Shown here: in pieces, positions 10,755 through 22,062 of the stretch
Numbering within the stretch: position 1 is the stretch's first letter
Layout: every line of letters begins with the position of its first letter
Notes under the pieces: generated by a model
Databases searched by the model: none
Told to the model about the DNA's origin: nothing
What the model saw: only the letters and a program-made list of their open reading frames with translations
Origin: Allodiplogaster sudhausi
Lineage: Eukaryota; Nematoda; Chromadorea; Rhabditida; Diplogasteridae
Assembly: GCA_945643635.1 (NCBI GenBank)
Contig: CALZFC010000256.1
Coordinates: 503,501-567,500 of the forward strand
DNA length: 64,000 nt
Reading direction: 5' to 3'
Made by a program: the position numbers and the translations under genes

Positions 10755-11596
10755 CTAGATGGTTGTCCGCGTCGGCCTGCTTCCCCTCTCTTCTATCGGG
10801 GAGATGAGAACGGACCGGTTGGGCGTGATGGCAGCGCCCCATCAGAAGCTGCAAAAGAATGTTTAGATAAATAATAAGTAGGTTTGCCCGAAAGTTCTAA
10901 TAAAATAAGAGAAAAGCAGACATTCGGGATTGTTTTTCGAAGTTGCATAAATGTGGTAAAAATATTGTATTAACTTTTTCAGTTCAAAGTTCGATGAATG
11001 AAAGTAAAAAGTGGTCTCCGAGCGTGGCCAAAAGTGACAGAAATTGGGGGTGCGACCACGCGCGGACACCACTCAATTTTGCCAGACACTACAGCGGTGT
11101 TGGTGGTGGAACTTTCGAAGAAAGCCCACCGCCGCCGCGACCGACAATGAGAGGGGGGGGGGGGAGGAAACATTACCTTGAATTTGGTCTGCAGCGGCCT
11201 GCTTCCTCGCTCCTCACTCGGTGGAGATGAACAAGTGCAGGTGGGCCAAGATGGCTGTAGCGCATCAGAAGGCGCTGGCCGACACTGCAAGGAATGGGAT
11301 ATATTAGTGAAGCGGAGAGAGAGAGAGAGAGAATAGATAGAGAAAAAGGGAACGAGAGAGAGACTGAGAGACAGAGAGAGAAAGAAAGAGACAGATCGAC
11401 AGTGAAGAATAGAGATAGCGAGCACGGTGAAAGAGAGAGAGACGGAGAGAGAGAGAAAGAGAGAGAGAGAAAGAGAGACGGAGAGAGAGAGAGAAGGGGT
11501 TATAAACATACCTAGATGGTTGTCCGCGTCGGCCTGCTTCCCCTCTCTTCTATCGGGGAGATTAGAACGGACCGGTTGGCAGCGCCCCAACAGAAG
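10755..11596 (-). pseudogene. Exon B copies 2 and 3 (10755-10848, 11512-11596)
   Basis: Two minus-strand exon B copies bounded by TTTTGCAG acceptors and AGGTATGTTT donors, with GA-tract introns between. They share GAAGCAGGCCGACGCGGACA, which is more diverged from the other B copies. No A exon accompanies them until 11855. Confidence 0.5.
10990..11260. repeat. Direct copy of the inverted-repeat right arm
   Basis: Repeats 10265-10520 with high similarity, including TTCGATGAATGAAAGTAAAA, the GGGGGTGCGAC block and GCAGCGGCCTGCTTCCTCGC. On the minus strand one frame reads TAVVSGKIEWCPRVVAPP, which may be an exon. The family is not recognised. Confidence 0.7.
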
Positions 11597-11854
11597 CTGC
11601 AAAAGAGAACAACAAACATTCGGAATAGTTTTTCAAATTTACATAAATTTTGGAAAAAATATTTAATTAACTTTTTCCCTTCAAAGTTCGATGAATACAG
11701 AGAGATTAAATATATAGTGCTATTATGAAAATTCGGACATTTACGTTTAGTTTTTTTGATAAATAATCTTGGTTTATAAAGAGTTCCTTAATATATAAAT
11801 TGTAAAAATTTTATTTATTAAATAATGCAATAATATTTAATAGTATTTGCTTAC

Positions 11855-11982
11855 CAGGTGGCCCTCTGGATAAGCGAATCGGCTTTTTTTTTCAATGGCC
11901 GCCGTCGCCTTCTCCGGAATGAGAACGCGGGATCTTGCGGAGGAGGGCGCGGGCCAGGCATAACAGTTGGCGCTGGCCGACT
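11855..11982 (-). pseudogene. ABCC-type exon A, copy 3, least diverged from the family
   Basis: This 128-bp copy shows most clearly what exon A was. The minus strand gives VGQRQLLCLARALLRK, then after one extra base the frame SRVLIPEKATAAIEKKADSL and IQRA. This aligns with the ABCC second-domain signature, Walker B and the following D-loop region. The Walker B aspartate and catalytic glutamate are altered (LDE is now PEK) and the frame shifts by +1 near 11933. It is therefore a decayed piece of an ABCC-like gene. Confidence 0.8.
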
Positions 11983-12002
11983 CTGCAAAGGATTGGGAGA
12001 TA

Positions 12003-12429
12003 CCGTATTTTCTCTATTAGTGCCCCCGGGGGCACTATTTTTCAATCCCCTTGCGAGAGGGGGGCACTATTAGAGGGGGGCTCTCTTAGAGGGAGGGGTA
12101 CAATTTTTCAATGCGATTGGCTAAAAGTTTGTAAACAACAATGTGTTCCTAACAAAAGAGATTTGTAGCTCTTCTTGAATTGAATCATCACCGGAAGATC
12201 CATTTTACTGCAAATTTTGAATGAATTTGTAATTAATTCGTTGGGAAGAGCCTCCAGAATCCATTCGAGGTACATCTCGAGCCGAGGTATTAGACTAATA
12301 GGAGGGGCACTATTGGAGGGGGGGCTCTATTAGAGGGAGGGGTACTATTTTTCAATACCCTCGCGAGAGGAGGGCACTATTAGAGGGGGGGTTCTAATAG
12401 AGGGAGTGGCACTAATAGAGAAAATACGG
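12003..12429. mobile_element. 427-bp MITE with terminal inverted repeats and TA target duplication
   Basis: The ends are perfect inverted repeats of 22 bp beginning CCGTATTTTCTCTATTAG. TA flanks both sides (12001-12002 and 12430-12431). Other A units at this intron position read GGGATATATTAGAGAAG, which gives the empty site and confirms a TA duplication. Each arm also contains subterminal repeats of GGGGCACTATTAGAGGG type. There is no open frame. Tc1/mariner-group transposases use TA targets, so a non-autonomous member of that group is the best fit. Confidence 0.9.
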
Positions 12430-12734
12430 TATTAGAGAAGTGGAGAGAGAGAGATAAAGAGAGAGAGAAAGAGAGAGAGAGAAAGAGAGATAGTGAGAGA
12501 GAGAGAGAAAGAGAGAGAGAGAAAGAAAGAAAGAGTGCGAGAGAGAGAGAGAAAGAGAGACAGAAAGACATAGAGTGAAGGATAGATATAGCGAGCAAGG
12601 GGCAGGGCCAGAGGGAGAGGGAGAGAGAGAGAGAGCGCGAGAGAGGAAGAAAGAGACTGACCAACAGTGAAGGATAGATATAGCGAGCAAGGGGTAGGGC
12701 CAGAGGGAAAGGGAGAAGGGGTTTATAAACAAAC

Positions 12735-12815
12735 CTTGACTTTTGTCCGCGGCGACCTGCTTCCTCTCTCCTCATTCTGTGGAGACGAGAACGAGTGGGT
12801 GGGGCACATCAGACT
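12735..12815 (-). pseudogene. Exon B, copy 4
   Basis: TTAGCAG acceptor and AAGGTTTG donor on the minus strand. This is the most diverged B copy, recognisable by GAGGAGAGAGGAAGCAGG and its place upstream of exon A copy 3. A long GA/CT tract (12433-12720) lies in the intron between them. Confidence 0.45.
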
Positions 12816-13085
12816 CTGCTAAAGAATGAGCATTACAGACTGATTACATAAACAGTGTGTATCGTGAAAGTTCAGATAAATAATGAAGGCTCGCTCGAAA
12901 CTAATAATTAAATTAAATAAGAGAGAAGGAGGCACTCGTAATTCAGGCAAACTTCGATAAATAAAAGTTAAAATTAGGGCCCGGGCGTGGTCAAAAACAT
13001 TAGTTATTTACTACTGATAACCAAAAAGTTACTTAATATAAATTGTAAAAGTAATATTTATTAAATAATAAAATTATTTGCTCAC

Positions 13086-13178
13086 CTGATGGTCCACAGA
13101 ATTAGCGAATCCATGTTTACATCAATGGCCGCCGTCGCTTCTTCCAGAATGAGAAGGCGGCTCTTCCGGAGACGACAT
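13086..13178 (-). pseudogene. ABCC-type exon A, copy 4, frame intact but 5' end lost
   Basis: The minus strand reads LRKSRLLILEEATAAIDVN, then MDSLILWTI and a GTGAGC donor. It keeps the two residues before Walker B that the other copies lack, and AAIDVNMDSLI matches the ABCC D-loop context. The Walker B aspartate is glutamate here. The 5' part with the LSGGQ-like signature is missing at about 13178, where similarity to other copies stops. Confidence 0.8.
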
Positions 13179-13634
13179 TAATGGGCATAATTAATTACAC
13201 TTTATGTTAGGTCGAATAAAAAATGTGAGAAAAAAATATTGGGATTGATTAGGATAATAATTATTGGTAACTAAAAAAATAATGAGAAAAAATATTGTTC
13301 AAAAAAAATCGTTTGCTAACCGAGAGACGGAAAAATAGAGTCGCGGCTTCTCCAGAACCGTGCTATTTTTTTTTCATCTTGTGAAAAGCACAGAGTGCTT
13401 ATTTTGCGAAACTCTCTCCGCACTTGGCCGAGTCAGAAGTGGCTATCAGTCTTCTCTAACACCCTTCCCTATTTTGTGTCGGGGGTTGGGGGGGGGCAAC
13501 AAGCAATTTCTAAATACACACACACAAAAACGCTCTCACAATTTCTAACGCTCTCGCACTCTCTGACCTTATTTTTCTCGCTCACCTTTTTTCTATCTCT
13601 CTCACCTTCGCTCTCTCTCTCTCCCTCTCTCTCT

Positions 13635-14345
13635 CTCACTCAGGAAACCACCGGGAGCTTCCACGAGCGCCCTCCAGTCCACGGCGCACGAGCACCTCGC
13701 CGTCAGCGCGGACGGCGCCGCGAGTGAAGAGCGAGGCCGCCGGCAATCCGTCAATTAAGATTACAAGTTCAAGAATTAAAATATAAACTAAAAAATAGTC
13801 AAGTTATAAGGTATAAAAAAGGCAGGCAGCATTGCTTTCAATGTAAGATTTAAATTTAAAAAAATTCCAGCGATAATAGTATTAATTCTAAAAATTTGAA
13901 TATGTAAAAAAAATGTTATGTACTTACCAAAGCAGCAGCCCGAGTGAGCGTAGCAAGAGAGAAAGAGGCCGCGACAGAGGCAACGTTCTAGATGCTCTGC
14001 AATGAAAAAGGCTTGAAAATAAAAAAAAATGAATGCCAAAAGAAATAGTTTTAAAAATAAACGACTAGAAAAATATATAGTAATTTAAATTATCTACATA
14101 CCACACCTCGAGCTGCCGAGAGAGAGAGGAGAGAAAGAGAAGGAGAGAGAGAGAAAGAGGAGACACAAAAACGGTCTCACAGTTTCTAACGCTTTCACTC
14201 TCTCTCCCTCCTTTTTTCTCTCCCCCTCTCGATCTCTATCTCCCTATCACTTAGGAAACCCCCGGGGGCTTCCTCTGGTTCCCTCCAATCCACCGCGTCG
14301 GAGTCACGAATGACGAGCGGCATCCGCCTGCAGTCCGCCAATAAA
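13635..14345. repeat. Duplicated exon-like segments (13635-13757 and 14252-14340)
   Basis: Two GC-rich segments follow CT tracts and begin GGAAACC. Plus-strand reading gives KPPGAS..LQSTA in both. Minus-strand reading gives VDWR then EAPGGFLS in both. Either strand has a usable splice site at the shared edge, so the coding strand is undecided. Between them, the minus-strand exon-like segment at 13929-13998 is bounded by TTGCAG and GTAAGT. Confidence 0.45.
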
Positions 14346-14525
14346 AAATACAAGTTTAAAACAACAAAATATATACTAAGGTACAAGAAAAATCCGTCAA
14401 CATTACTTTAAAAGTAAGATTTTAATATTTAAAAAAAAACCACAGCAATCAATTAAATGACTACAAATCCGATTGCCCACACAATGGATAGAGTCCCCCC
14501 TGACTTGATAGAAAATAAAATGTAC

Positions 14526-15040
14526 CTTAGTATCCTGAAAAAGTTCGTGTGGATGGATCAGCGAGGAAGGCAACCCGTAGCTTCTCGACGTTTGCTGCGC
14601 CATCCACGTAGTTCCATCCGGACCTAGAGATGGAGAGAGAGTGAGAAAGCGAAAGAGATAGAGAGCGAGACTTCCATATATAAAAAAAATCATGTGATAC
14701 TGTTTGAAGAGAGTAGTGTTGCATATGTATAAATAAACAATAAATCGCAGACATAATTACATTTTGAAGCAAGAGAAGAAATAATGAATAGATGTCGACG
14801 AATAAATAAAATTAATTAAAAATATGGCATGGGATAAATGAATTAGAAAGAGAAATAAAGAGAGAGAGAGAGAGAGAGAGAGATACAGAAAATGAGAGGA
14901 AAAGAGAGAGAGAAAAAAGTGGAATATGAACCGCAAACTGACAATAATTGTATGTGGAGTCGCCGTAGTTGATACGTCGACAACAGCCGGCGTGATCTGC
15001 GTGGGAAGATCTCGAAAGGCGAATCCGCCGATCCTACAAA
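14526..15040 (-). CDS. Two unrecognised exon-like segments (14526-14625, 14939-15036)
   Basis: The first follows CATCTCTAG and one frame reads SGWNYVDGAANVEKLRVAFL before the donor. The second follows TTTGTAG and one frame reads FAFRDLPTQITPAVVDVSTT. Both are GC-richer than their flanks. No family is recognised and the frame is uncertain. Confidence 0.35.
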
Positions 15041-15224
15041 TTTTCAGATAGAGGAAAAAATTTGTAGGATCACCTTGTAGGAAATTTGTAGGAAATTTGT
15101 GGGAAAAGTTGTAGGCCCTCAGGTTATTTACGAATTACTTAAATTTTACTTATAGGGAATTAGTTCCATAATATAAAATTTTAAATAATATTCAATAAAT
15201 AATTAAATGATAGCATTTGCTCAC

Positions 15225-15361
15225 CTGATATTCCTTTAGAATCGATGAGCTGGCCGCCGTCGCCTCATCCAGAATGAGACCTTTGCAGAGGAGGGCGCGA
15301 GCAAGGCTGGCCTACTCTGCAAATTATTGGGATATAAAAGAGAAGTGAGAGTGAGAGAAGT

Positions 15362-15418
<57 letters not shown>

Positions 15419-15620
15419 CGAGAGAGAGAGAAAGAACGAGAGAGAGAGCGAGAGAGGGAGAGGGAGAGAGAGAGAGAGAGAGTGAGAATGGGAGAGAGAG
15501 AGAAAGGGAGGGGGGTTATAAGCATACCTAGAGGGCTGTCTGTAGGCCTCCTTCTTCTCTCTTCGAGCGAGCGAGAAGAGAACGGAGCCGTGGGCCGAGA
15601 TGGCAGCACCACATCAAAAG
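15225..15620 (-). pseudogene. Exon B (15528-15620) and exon A copy 5 (15225-15316)
   Basis: An A/B unit with the 14-base deletion of copy 1 in exon A. The arginine before the lysine of the signature is changed to cysteine, and Walker B (LILDEATAAS) is intact in its own frame. The intron carries a 130-bp CT tract on the sense strand. Confidence 0.7.
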
Positions 15621-15864
15621 CTGCAAAGGAATAAGGATTACAGAGAGATTAAAAAAGTCTTGATATTTGAAATTTACAAATTTTATTTTTTTATAAGATT
15701 AATAATGTGTAGGTTCACCCGAAAGTTCTTATAAAATAAGAGAAATTCGTAATTATTTAGGAATTACTTAAATTTTAAATACTGATAGGGAAATAGTTCA
15801 CAAATATAAATTGTAAAATAATATTCATTAAATAAATAAATATTATTTAATAGCATATGCTCAC

Positions 15865-15975
15865 CTGATATTCCATTGGAATCTATGTGGAGAGCTGGCC
15901 ACCGTCCCCTCATCCAGAATGAGACTCTTGCGGAGGAGGGCGCGGGCCAGGCAGACCAGTTGGCGCTGGCGGACT
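15865..15975 (-). pseudogene. ABCC-type exon A, copy 6, open frame
   Basis: Open across the exon: VRQRQLVCLARALLRK then LILDEGTVAS. The catalytic glutamate of Walker B is kept, but DEAT has become DEGT. Acceptor TTTGCAG and donor GTGAGC are intact. Near-identical copies are at 28400-28510 and 31993-32103. Confidence 0.8.
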
Positions 15976-16130
15976 CTGCAAAGGATTGGGCTACATAAGA
16001 GAAGTGAGAGAGAGAGAGAAAGAAAGAGAGAGAGAAAGAAAGAAAGATAGAGAGAGAGGGATAGGGAGAGAGTGAGAGAAAGGAGAGAGTCAAAAAAAGT
16101 GAAAGAGAGCGAGAAAGACAGAGGGAGAGT

Positions 16131-16176
<46 letters not shown>

Positions 16177-16285
16177 GTTGTGGAAAGGCAACCGAAGTAA
16201 AGCGCCTTAACTATATATATTCAAGCTAAATACGCAAAGTAACTCCATGTTCATAGAAAACACAGCTAAGAAAAGAAAAGCTAAC

Positions 16286-16410
16286 CTTATCTGATCCGTG
16301 GCTCCTTGCGGTCCTTGCCACTCTCGAAGAGCAGCCGCCACGCGATGCTGAGAATGTCGCGGCGGCGGATGCGGAAGCCATGGTTAGAGCCGTTCCAGCA
16401 CATTACGTGC
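16286..16410 (-). pseudogene. Exon C, copy 2
   Basis: Open in the shared frame (HVMCWNGSNHGFRIRRRDIL) up to a TAA just before the GTTAGC donor. The two alternative frames contain stops at the 5' end, which supports this frame as the ancestral one. Confidence 0.5.
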
Positions 16411-16728
16411 CTGCACACACATTTCTAATGATTAAGAATGATTTTTTTTTTAATTAGGAATCAATTCGATATATTATTATATACTGCTGAAATACGAGCC
16501 AAGGATTCAGGGATCTTTTTAGAAAAAGAAATAAGAATAATTATACAACAATGCCATAACATGATAAAACGGATAAATTAATAAATGAAGAAGGAAGTTC
16601 CCATTTTGAAAGACTATCGAAATAGAAAAATATTGATAGTCTAAATAAATTTACTGCTAAAATTTGAAAAATTGTAATATAAATCGTAAAATTAAATAAT
16701 TAAATGATATTTAATAGCATTTGCTCAC

Positions 16729-16834
16729 CTGAATTTCTTTGCATCCGTGTAGAGAGCTGGACGCCGTCATCTCATCCAGAATGAGATTGCGGAGAAGGGC
16801 GCGGGCCAGGCAGACCAGTTGGCTGTGGCCGACT
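16729..16834 (-). pseudogene. ABCC-type exon A, copy 7, open frame
   Basis: Reads VGHSQLVCLARALLR then LILDEMTASS, with intact splice sites. One codon (the lysine after LLR) is deleted and DEAT is DEMT. An exon B copy follows upstream at 17022-17115. Confidence 0.75.
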
Positions 16835-16966
16835 CTGCAAAGGATTGGGATATATAAGAGAAGTGAGAGAAAGAGAGAAAGAAGTGAGAGAGAAAGACAG
16901 AGAGAGAGATAAAAAAAAGAAAGAGGGAGAGAGAGAGAAAGAAAGAGCGAGAGAGAGAGCGAGAGA

Positions 16967-17015
<49 letters not shown>

Positions 17016-17346
17016 GCATACCTTTGATGGCTGTCTGGCGAACTGCTTCTTCTCTCTTCTAGCGAGCGAGAAGAGAATGGACAGGTGGGCCGAGAAGGCA
17101 GCAACACATCCGAAGCTGCAAAGGAATAAGGATTACAGAGAGATTTTAAAAAGTCTAGATATTTGAGATAGTCTATCTAGTCTAGATAGTCTATATAATA
17201 TGTAAGTTCACCCGAAAGTTCTAATAAAATAAGAGAAATTCGTAATTATTTAGGAATTACTTAAATTTTAAATACTTATAGGGAAATATAAATTGTAAAA
17301 TAATATTCATTAAATGATTAAATGATATTTAATTGTATTTGCTCAC

Positions 17347-17477
17347 CTGATATTCCTTTGGAATCGATGAGCTGGCCGCCTCATCCAGAATGAGATTGTT
17401 GCGGAGGAGGGCGCTGGCCAGGCTGGCCGACTCTGCAAATTATTGGGATATAAAAGAGAAGTGAGAGTGAGAGAAGT

Positions 17478-17511
<34 letters not shown>

Positions 17512-17993
17512 AAGAGCGAGAGAGAGAGAATGAGAGAGGGAAGGGGGGGGGGGTTATAAGCATACCTAGAGGGCTCTCTGTAGGCCTGCTTCTTCTCTCT
17601 TCGAGCGAGCGAGAAGAGAACGGAGCCGTGGGCCGAGATGGCAGCACCACATCAGAAGCTCCAAAAGGATGATTACAGAGCGATAAAAGAAAAATTGTCT
17701 TGATATTTGAAATTCATTAATTTTTTAAAAGATTAATCATGTGTAGGTTCACCCGAAAGGGCTGATAAAATAAGAGAAATTCGCAATTATTTACGAATTA
17801 CTTAAATTTTAAATACTTATAGAGTAATAGTTCCGTAATAAAAATTGTAAAATGAAAATGATATTGAATAGAATTTGCTCACCTGATATTCCATTGGAAT
17901 CTGTGTTGAGAGCTGGCCGCCGTCGCCTCATCGAGAATGAGACGTTTGCGGAGGAGGGCGCGGGCCAGACATACCAGTTATCGCTGGCTGACT
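17347..17993 (-). pseudogene. A8 (17347-17432), B (17566-17658), A9 (17883-17993)
   Basis: Second copy of the 7.7-8.4 kb unit. A8 carries the 14-base deletion and LASALLR. A9 carries the same TAA for glutamine as 8283-8393. Between B and A9 this copy has about 80 bp that the first copy lacks (the block CTTGATATTTGAAATTCATT), so the first copy suffered a deletion. Confidence 0.75.
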
Positions 17994-18028
17994 CTGTAAA
18001 GGATTGGGATATATAAGAGAAGTGAGCA

Positions 18029-18121
<93 letters not shown>

Positions 18122-18154
18122 GAGAGAGGGAGAGTGAGAGGGAAAGAGTGAGAG

Positions 18155-18261
<107 letters not shown>

Positions 18262-18396
18262 AAGAGAGAGGGAGAGAGGGAGAGAGAGTTGTGGAAAGGC
18301 AACCGAAGCAAAGCGCCTTGACTACATATATTCAAGCTAAATACGCAAAGTAACTCTATGTTCATAGAAAACACAGCTAAGAAAAGAAAAGCTAAC

Positions 18397-18499
18397 CTTA
18401 TCCTTGCCACTCTCGGAGAGCAGCCGCCACGCGATGCTGAGAATGTCGCGTCGGCGGACGCGGAAGCCATGGCCAGAGCCGTTCCAGCAGATGACGTGC
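18397..18499 (-). pseudogene. Exon C, copy 3
   Basis: Essentially identical to 8767-8869. It is followed towards higher coordinates by the insertion point of the LINE copies at 18581. Confidence 0.5.
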
Positions 18500-18580
18500 C
18501 TGTACACACACATTTCTAATAAATAAGAATAATTTTTTTAATTAGGAATAAATTCGATATATTATTATATACTGCTGACA

Positions 18581-19076
18581 TTTATTTATTTATTTATTTA
18601 TTCATACATCAACTAATGATGTGACAACATGTGGAGTGAATATGGCAAAATAAGTTAAGGCAGGTGAAAGGAGAGAAACAGTTGAAAAGAAAATTATGAT
18701 GTGTCGTTGCAGGATCTTAAAATATGGAAGAGGGAAAGGGGGGGGAGTAAGAGATTTACAGTAAACAGTAGGAAAACTGAATTTATAATTTATTCAGATC
18801 AAGATTAGTTAGCTTATGTAGATCAGAATTTGCAAGGGCTCTCTTAAAACTTAGAATATCACGGCTAATGAGTTCTAACGGCAGTTTCATGTACATTAAC
18901 GGAGTACGCATAGAGAAGCAGTGTCGAAGTAACATGAGTTTCCATCGCGGGAAGTGAAAGTTGAAAGCAGATACTCTACCGTTGCATGGTTTAAAAACTA
19001 CAAAATCACTAATGGGCAAGTCGACAAGCTGGTGCAGTATTTTATAGAAAAAGACAATGTCAGAGAAGGCTCGCAA
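18581..19076 (-). mobile_element. 5'-truncated LINE copy
   Basis: This about 496-bp 3' fragment has the same sequence as 19084-19579 at a constant offset of 503 bp; the only clear difference is the length of a G run (8 versus 10). It ends in the same (TAAA)n tail on the minus strand. GCTGACA at 18574-18580 and again at 19077-19083 flanks it, the expected target-site duplication. The break falls inside the ORF2 C-terminal region, so it cannot move by itself. Confidence 0.9.
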
Positions 19077-19287
19077 GCTGACATTTATTTATTTATTTAT
19101 TTATTCATACATCAACTAATGATGTGACAACATGTGGAGTGAATATGGCAAAATAAGTTAAGGCAGGTGAAAGGAGAGAAACAGTTGAAAAGAAAATTAT
19201 GATGTGTCGTTGCAGGATCTTAAAATATGGAAGAGGGAAAGGGGGGGGGGAGTAAGAGATTTACAGTAAACAGTAGGAAAACTGAAT

Positions 19288-22062
19288 TTATAATTTATTC
19301 AGATCAAGATTAGTTAGCTTATGTAGATCAGAATTTGCAAGGGCTCTCTTAAAACTTAGAATATCACGGCTAATGAGTTCTAACGGCAGTTTCATGTACA
19401 TTAACGGAGTACGCATAGAGAAGCAGTGTCGAAGTAACATGAGTTTCCATCGCGGGAAGTGAAAGTTGAAAGCAGATACTCTACCGTTGCATGGTTTAAA
19501 AACTACAAAATCACTAATGGGCAAGTCGACAAGCTGGTGCAGTATTTTATAGAAAAAGACAATGTCAGAGAAGGCTCGCAAGGAATGTAATGAGGGAAGT
19601 TTAAAAAGAGAGATGCGTGTGGCATAAGACGGGATATTTGCAAAGGATATAATTGTGGAATTGCAACGAATAAATAGCAGCCGGGTGAATGTATGTTGCA
19701 CATTTTCAAGTTTGCGGATGAGCATTAATTTGTAAGGTGACCATACAATGGAGCAAAATTGAAGGACGGGGATAACGTAAGCTTTGTAACAACGAATATA
19801 TATCTCTGGGTGGCTTGATCTGAGACAGCGGAAAAGACAATATATTATTCTAAGAGATTTTCTACATACCAGTTCGATGTGGGAGGAGAAAGACAACTCT
19901 GAGTCGATGAGTACGCCGAGGTCCCGAACAGGCTGGCCTGCAACAGGAAAGGTTGAGCCAGTTATTAGAGGGTACGGAAGTTTGGGATTTGTTTTGCCTA
20001 AGTGGAGTACGCTACTTTTTTTGAAAGATATATTTAGTTGCATAGTTTTACAATATTCGGAGATCAATATAGAAGCTTTAGAAAGTTGGGAGTGTGACTC
20101 TGATGCGGAATTTGGGTGAAATATGGTAAAAGCCTTTAAGTCGTCGGCAAAAAGTGAACATTTAACCAACGGCAGTGGTGATAAAAGAGACGGAATATCT
20201 GAAATAAACCAGTTGAAGAGCATTGGTGATAAGACACTGCCTTGAGGCACACCGCTAAAAGCCTTAAATGAGACAGAAAGGGAATCATTAACACGAACTC
20301 TGGATGAACGGTTTTCAAAAAAGGATGAGAACCATTTTAGGAGGTTTCCTCCAATTCCGATTTTAGCCAGCTTTAATAGCAACTTATTGTGACAGACAAC
20401 ATCAAAGGCTTTCGCAAAGTCATAGTACAGAATATCGACAGAGCAACCTCCGTCTAAAGCTCTGGTCCATTCATTAGTGCATGAGATAAGATTAGTCTCA
20501 ACGGAGCGGCGTGCACGGAAGCCATGTTGCTGAGTGGGGATAATGCAATGTAAGTCACTCCACCACAAAAGCTTAGGACGGAGACAACGTTCAAGCACTT
20601 TGATAGGGGCAGGTGTTAGGGTGATTGGACGGAAATCAGAGACAGAGGAGGGGGAGGGAACTTTGTTAATCGCAATTACGACTCCCTGTTTCCATAACGA
20701 AGGTACTACGCCCAGAGACAGAGATATGTTAAAAATGTAACTTAGAGGTTCTGCTAGTGAGGCAGCACATTCACGATAAACAATTTGCGGAATCTTCTCG
20801 GCTGTTACGGTGATTGAACGCTTTAGACGTTTCAAGTGCTTATAGACTGACTGGGGCATTATAACGATATCAGTAAGACAGTGTGCGGGGGAAAGAGAAG
20901 GGAACTGCGGTGACTTACCATCATCATGTGTGAACACTGATGAGAAATAGCGGGCTAATGCATCGGCCTTAGCCGCATCACCAATACATCGATTTCCAGA
21001 CGAGTCAGTAATGGCACCGATTTTAGGAACACTTTTCAATCTACTACCAACATACGCAAAAAGACGCTTATTCGAACGAAGCAAGCGGGATTCTCGGTTG
21101 CGATTAAATTTCCCAATTTCAGACGAGATCTTATCACAAACACGCTTGTATTCGCACTGAACAGGAGCACAATTAATCTTGGGATACAGTGACAACTTGT
21201 GCATGAGAAGAGACTTAATGTGATCAGGATAAGAGTCGAAGGGTATTCTGCGCGAACTTAGGGGCGTAAATTCGTGAAGCAGTGCAGATAGGACCGAAAG
21301 GAATCGTTCATGAATATCGTCTACAGAAGAAAAACCATCAAATATATCGACCCAAGAGACAGACGAAAGCACAGTTGAGAGTGCTATAAAATCGGCCTTG
21401 AGATAATCGTATGTAAGATCAGAAGGGAAGAGTGTATGGATGAGTGAGACTGAAAAAGTAATCATCGAGTGGTCGGATGAGCAAAATGGTGCGTTTATAC
21501 AACAGTTCGATATGCAGTCCGATGGTGCAATGATAACATCTAAGAGCTTTTCACCGTGCGTTGGGCCCTTTACATGCTGCGAGTAATCAAAATCAGTAAC
21601 AAGATCATGAAGTGGCTTACATTGGGAAGAAGACATTTTAGCAGATGGCCAATCTATATGCAGGTTGAGATCGCCTAAGAGAATAGATGCGTATGGGACA
21701 GAAAGGAGAGAGTGTATACAATCGAACAGAGCTGCGTTTTGGGCAGCGTTTGTGGATGGCGGCCGATATGCAAGAACAATTCGCGTTTTTGAGGAGTCAA
21801 TAGGGCTAGATATATCGACAGCGAGTAAATCGCAATTTGAGCGAAGACAAAATTTAACTGGGACTGAGTCAAAAGACTGAGAAACAAGCATAAGAACACC
21901 ACCACCTCGTTTAGCAGTGCGGTCGCGGCGAAAAACTGAGTACGGAAAATTAGCCACAAGCTCAGAGTCAGAGATATTGTCATTTAGCCAGGATTCACAA
22001 ACACACACAATTTGTGGCTTACTAAGATAGAGAAGATAACGAAAATGAGACAGCTTGTTCAC
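19288..22062 (-). CDS. LINE ORF2: endonuclease and reverse transcriptase
   Basis: 924 codons counted from a GTG at 22062. The apurinic-type endonuclease comes first (catalytic Glu in CESWLND near residue 23, LGDLNLH near 129-135, SSDHS near 195-199) and nicks the target. The reverse transcriptase has DFRPI (476-480), HGFRARRS (513-520), YYDFAKAFD (546-554), GVPQGSVLSP (604-613) and the catalytic FADD (638-641). The frame stays open at least 126 bases upstream of the GTG inside ORF1, and that part encodes NARSIVNKL, the usual beginning of this endonuclease. No ATG is available there, so translation must start by coupling, a non-ATG codon or a -1 shift from ORF1. Confidence 0.93.
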   Translation of the reverse strand: MNKLSHFRYLLYLSKPQIVCVCESWLNDNISDSELVANFPYSVFRRDRTAKRGGGVLMLVSQSFDSVPVKFCLRSNCDLLAVDISSPIDSSKTRIVLAYRPPSTNAAQNAALFDCIHSLLSVPYASILLGDLNLHIDWPSAKMSSSQCKPLHDLVTDFDYSQHVKGPTHGEKLLDVIIAPSDCISNCCINAPFCSSDHSMITFSVSLIHTLFPSDLTYDYLKADFIALSTVLSSVSWVDIFDGFSSVDDIHERFLSVLSALLHEFTPLSSRRIPFDSYPDHIKSLLMHKLSLYPKINCAPVQCEYKRVCDKISSEIGKFNRNRESRLLRSNKRLFAYVGSRLKSVPKIGAITDSSGNRCIGDAAKADALARYFSSVFTHDDGKSPQFPSLSPAHCLTDIVIMPQSVYKHLKRLKRSITVTAEKIPQIVYRECAASLAEPLSYIFNISLSLGVVPSLWKQGVVIAINKVPSPSSVSDFRPITLTPAPIKVLERCLRPKLLWWSDLHCIIPTQQHGFRARRSVETNLISCTNEWTRALDGGCSVDILYYDFAKAFDVVCHNKLLLKLAKIGIGGNLLKWFSSFFENRSSRVRVNDSLSVSFKAFSGVPQGSVLSPMLFNWFISDIPSLLSPLPLVKCSLFADDLKAFTIFHPNSASESHSQLSKASILISEYCKTMQLNISFKKSSVLHLGKTNPKLPYPLITGSTFPVAGQPVRDLGVLIDSELSFSSHIELVCRKSLRIIYCLFRCLRSSHPEIYIRCYKAYVIPVLQFCSIVWSPYKLMLIRKLENVQHTFTRLLFIRCNSTIISFANIPSYATRISLFKLPSLHSLRAFSDIVFFYKILHQLVDLPISDFVVFKPCNGRVSAFNFHFPRWKLMLLRHCFSMRTPLMYMKLPLELISRDILSFKRALANSDLHKLTNLDLNKL

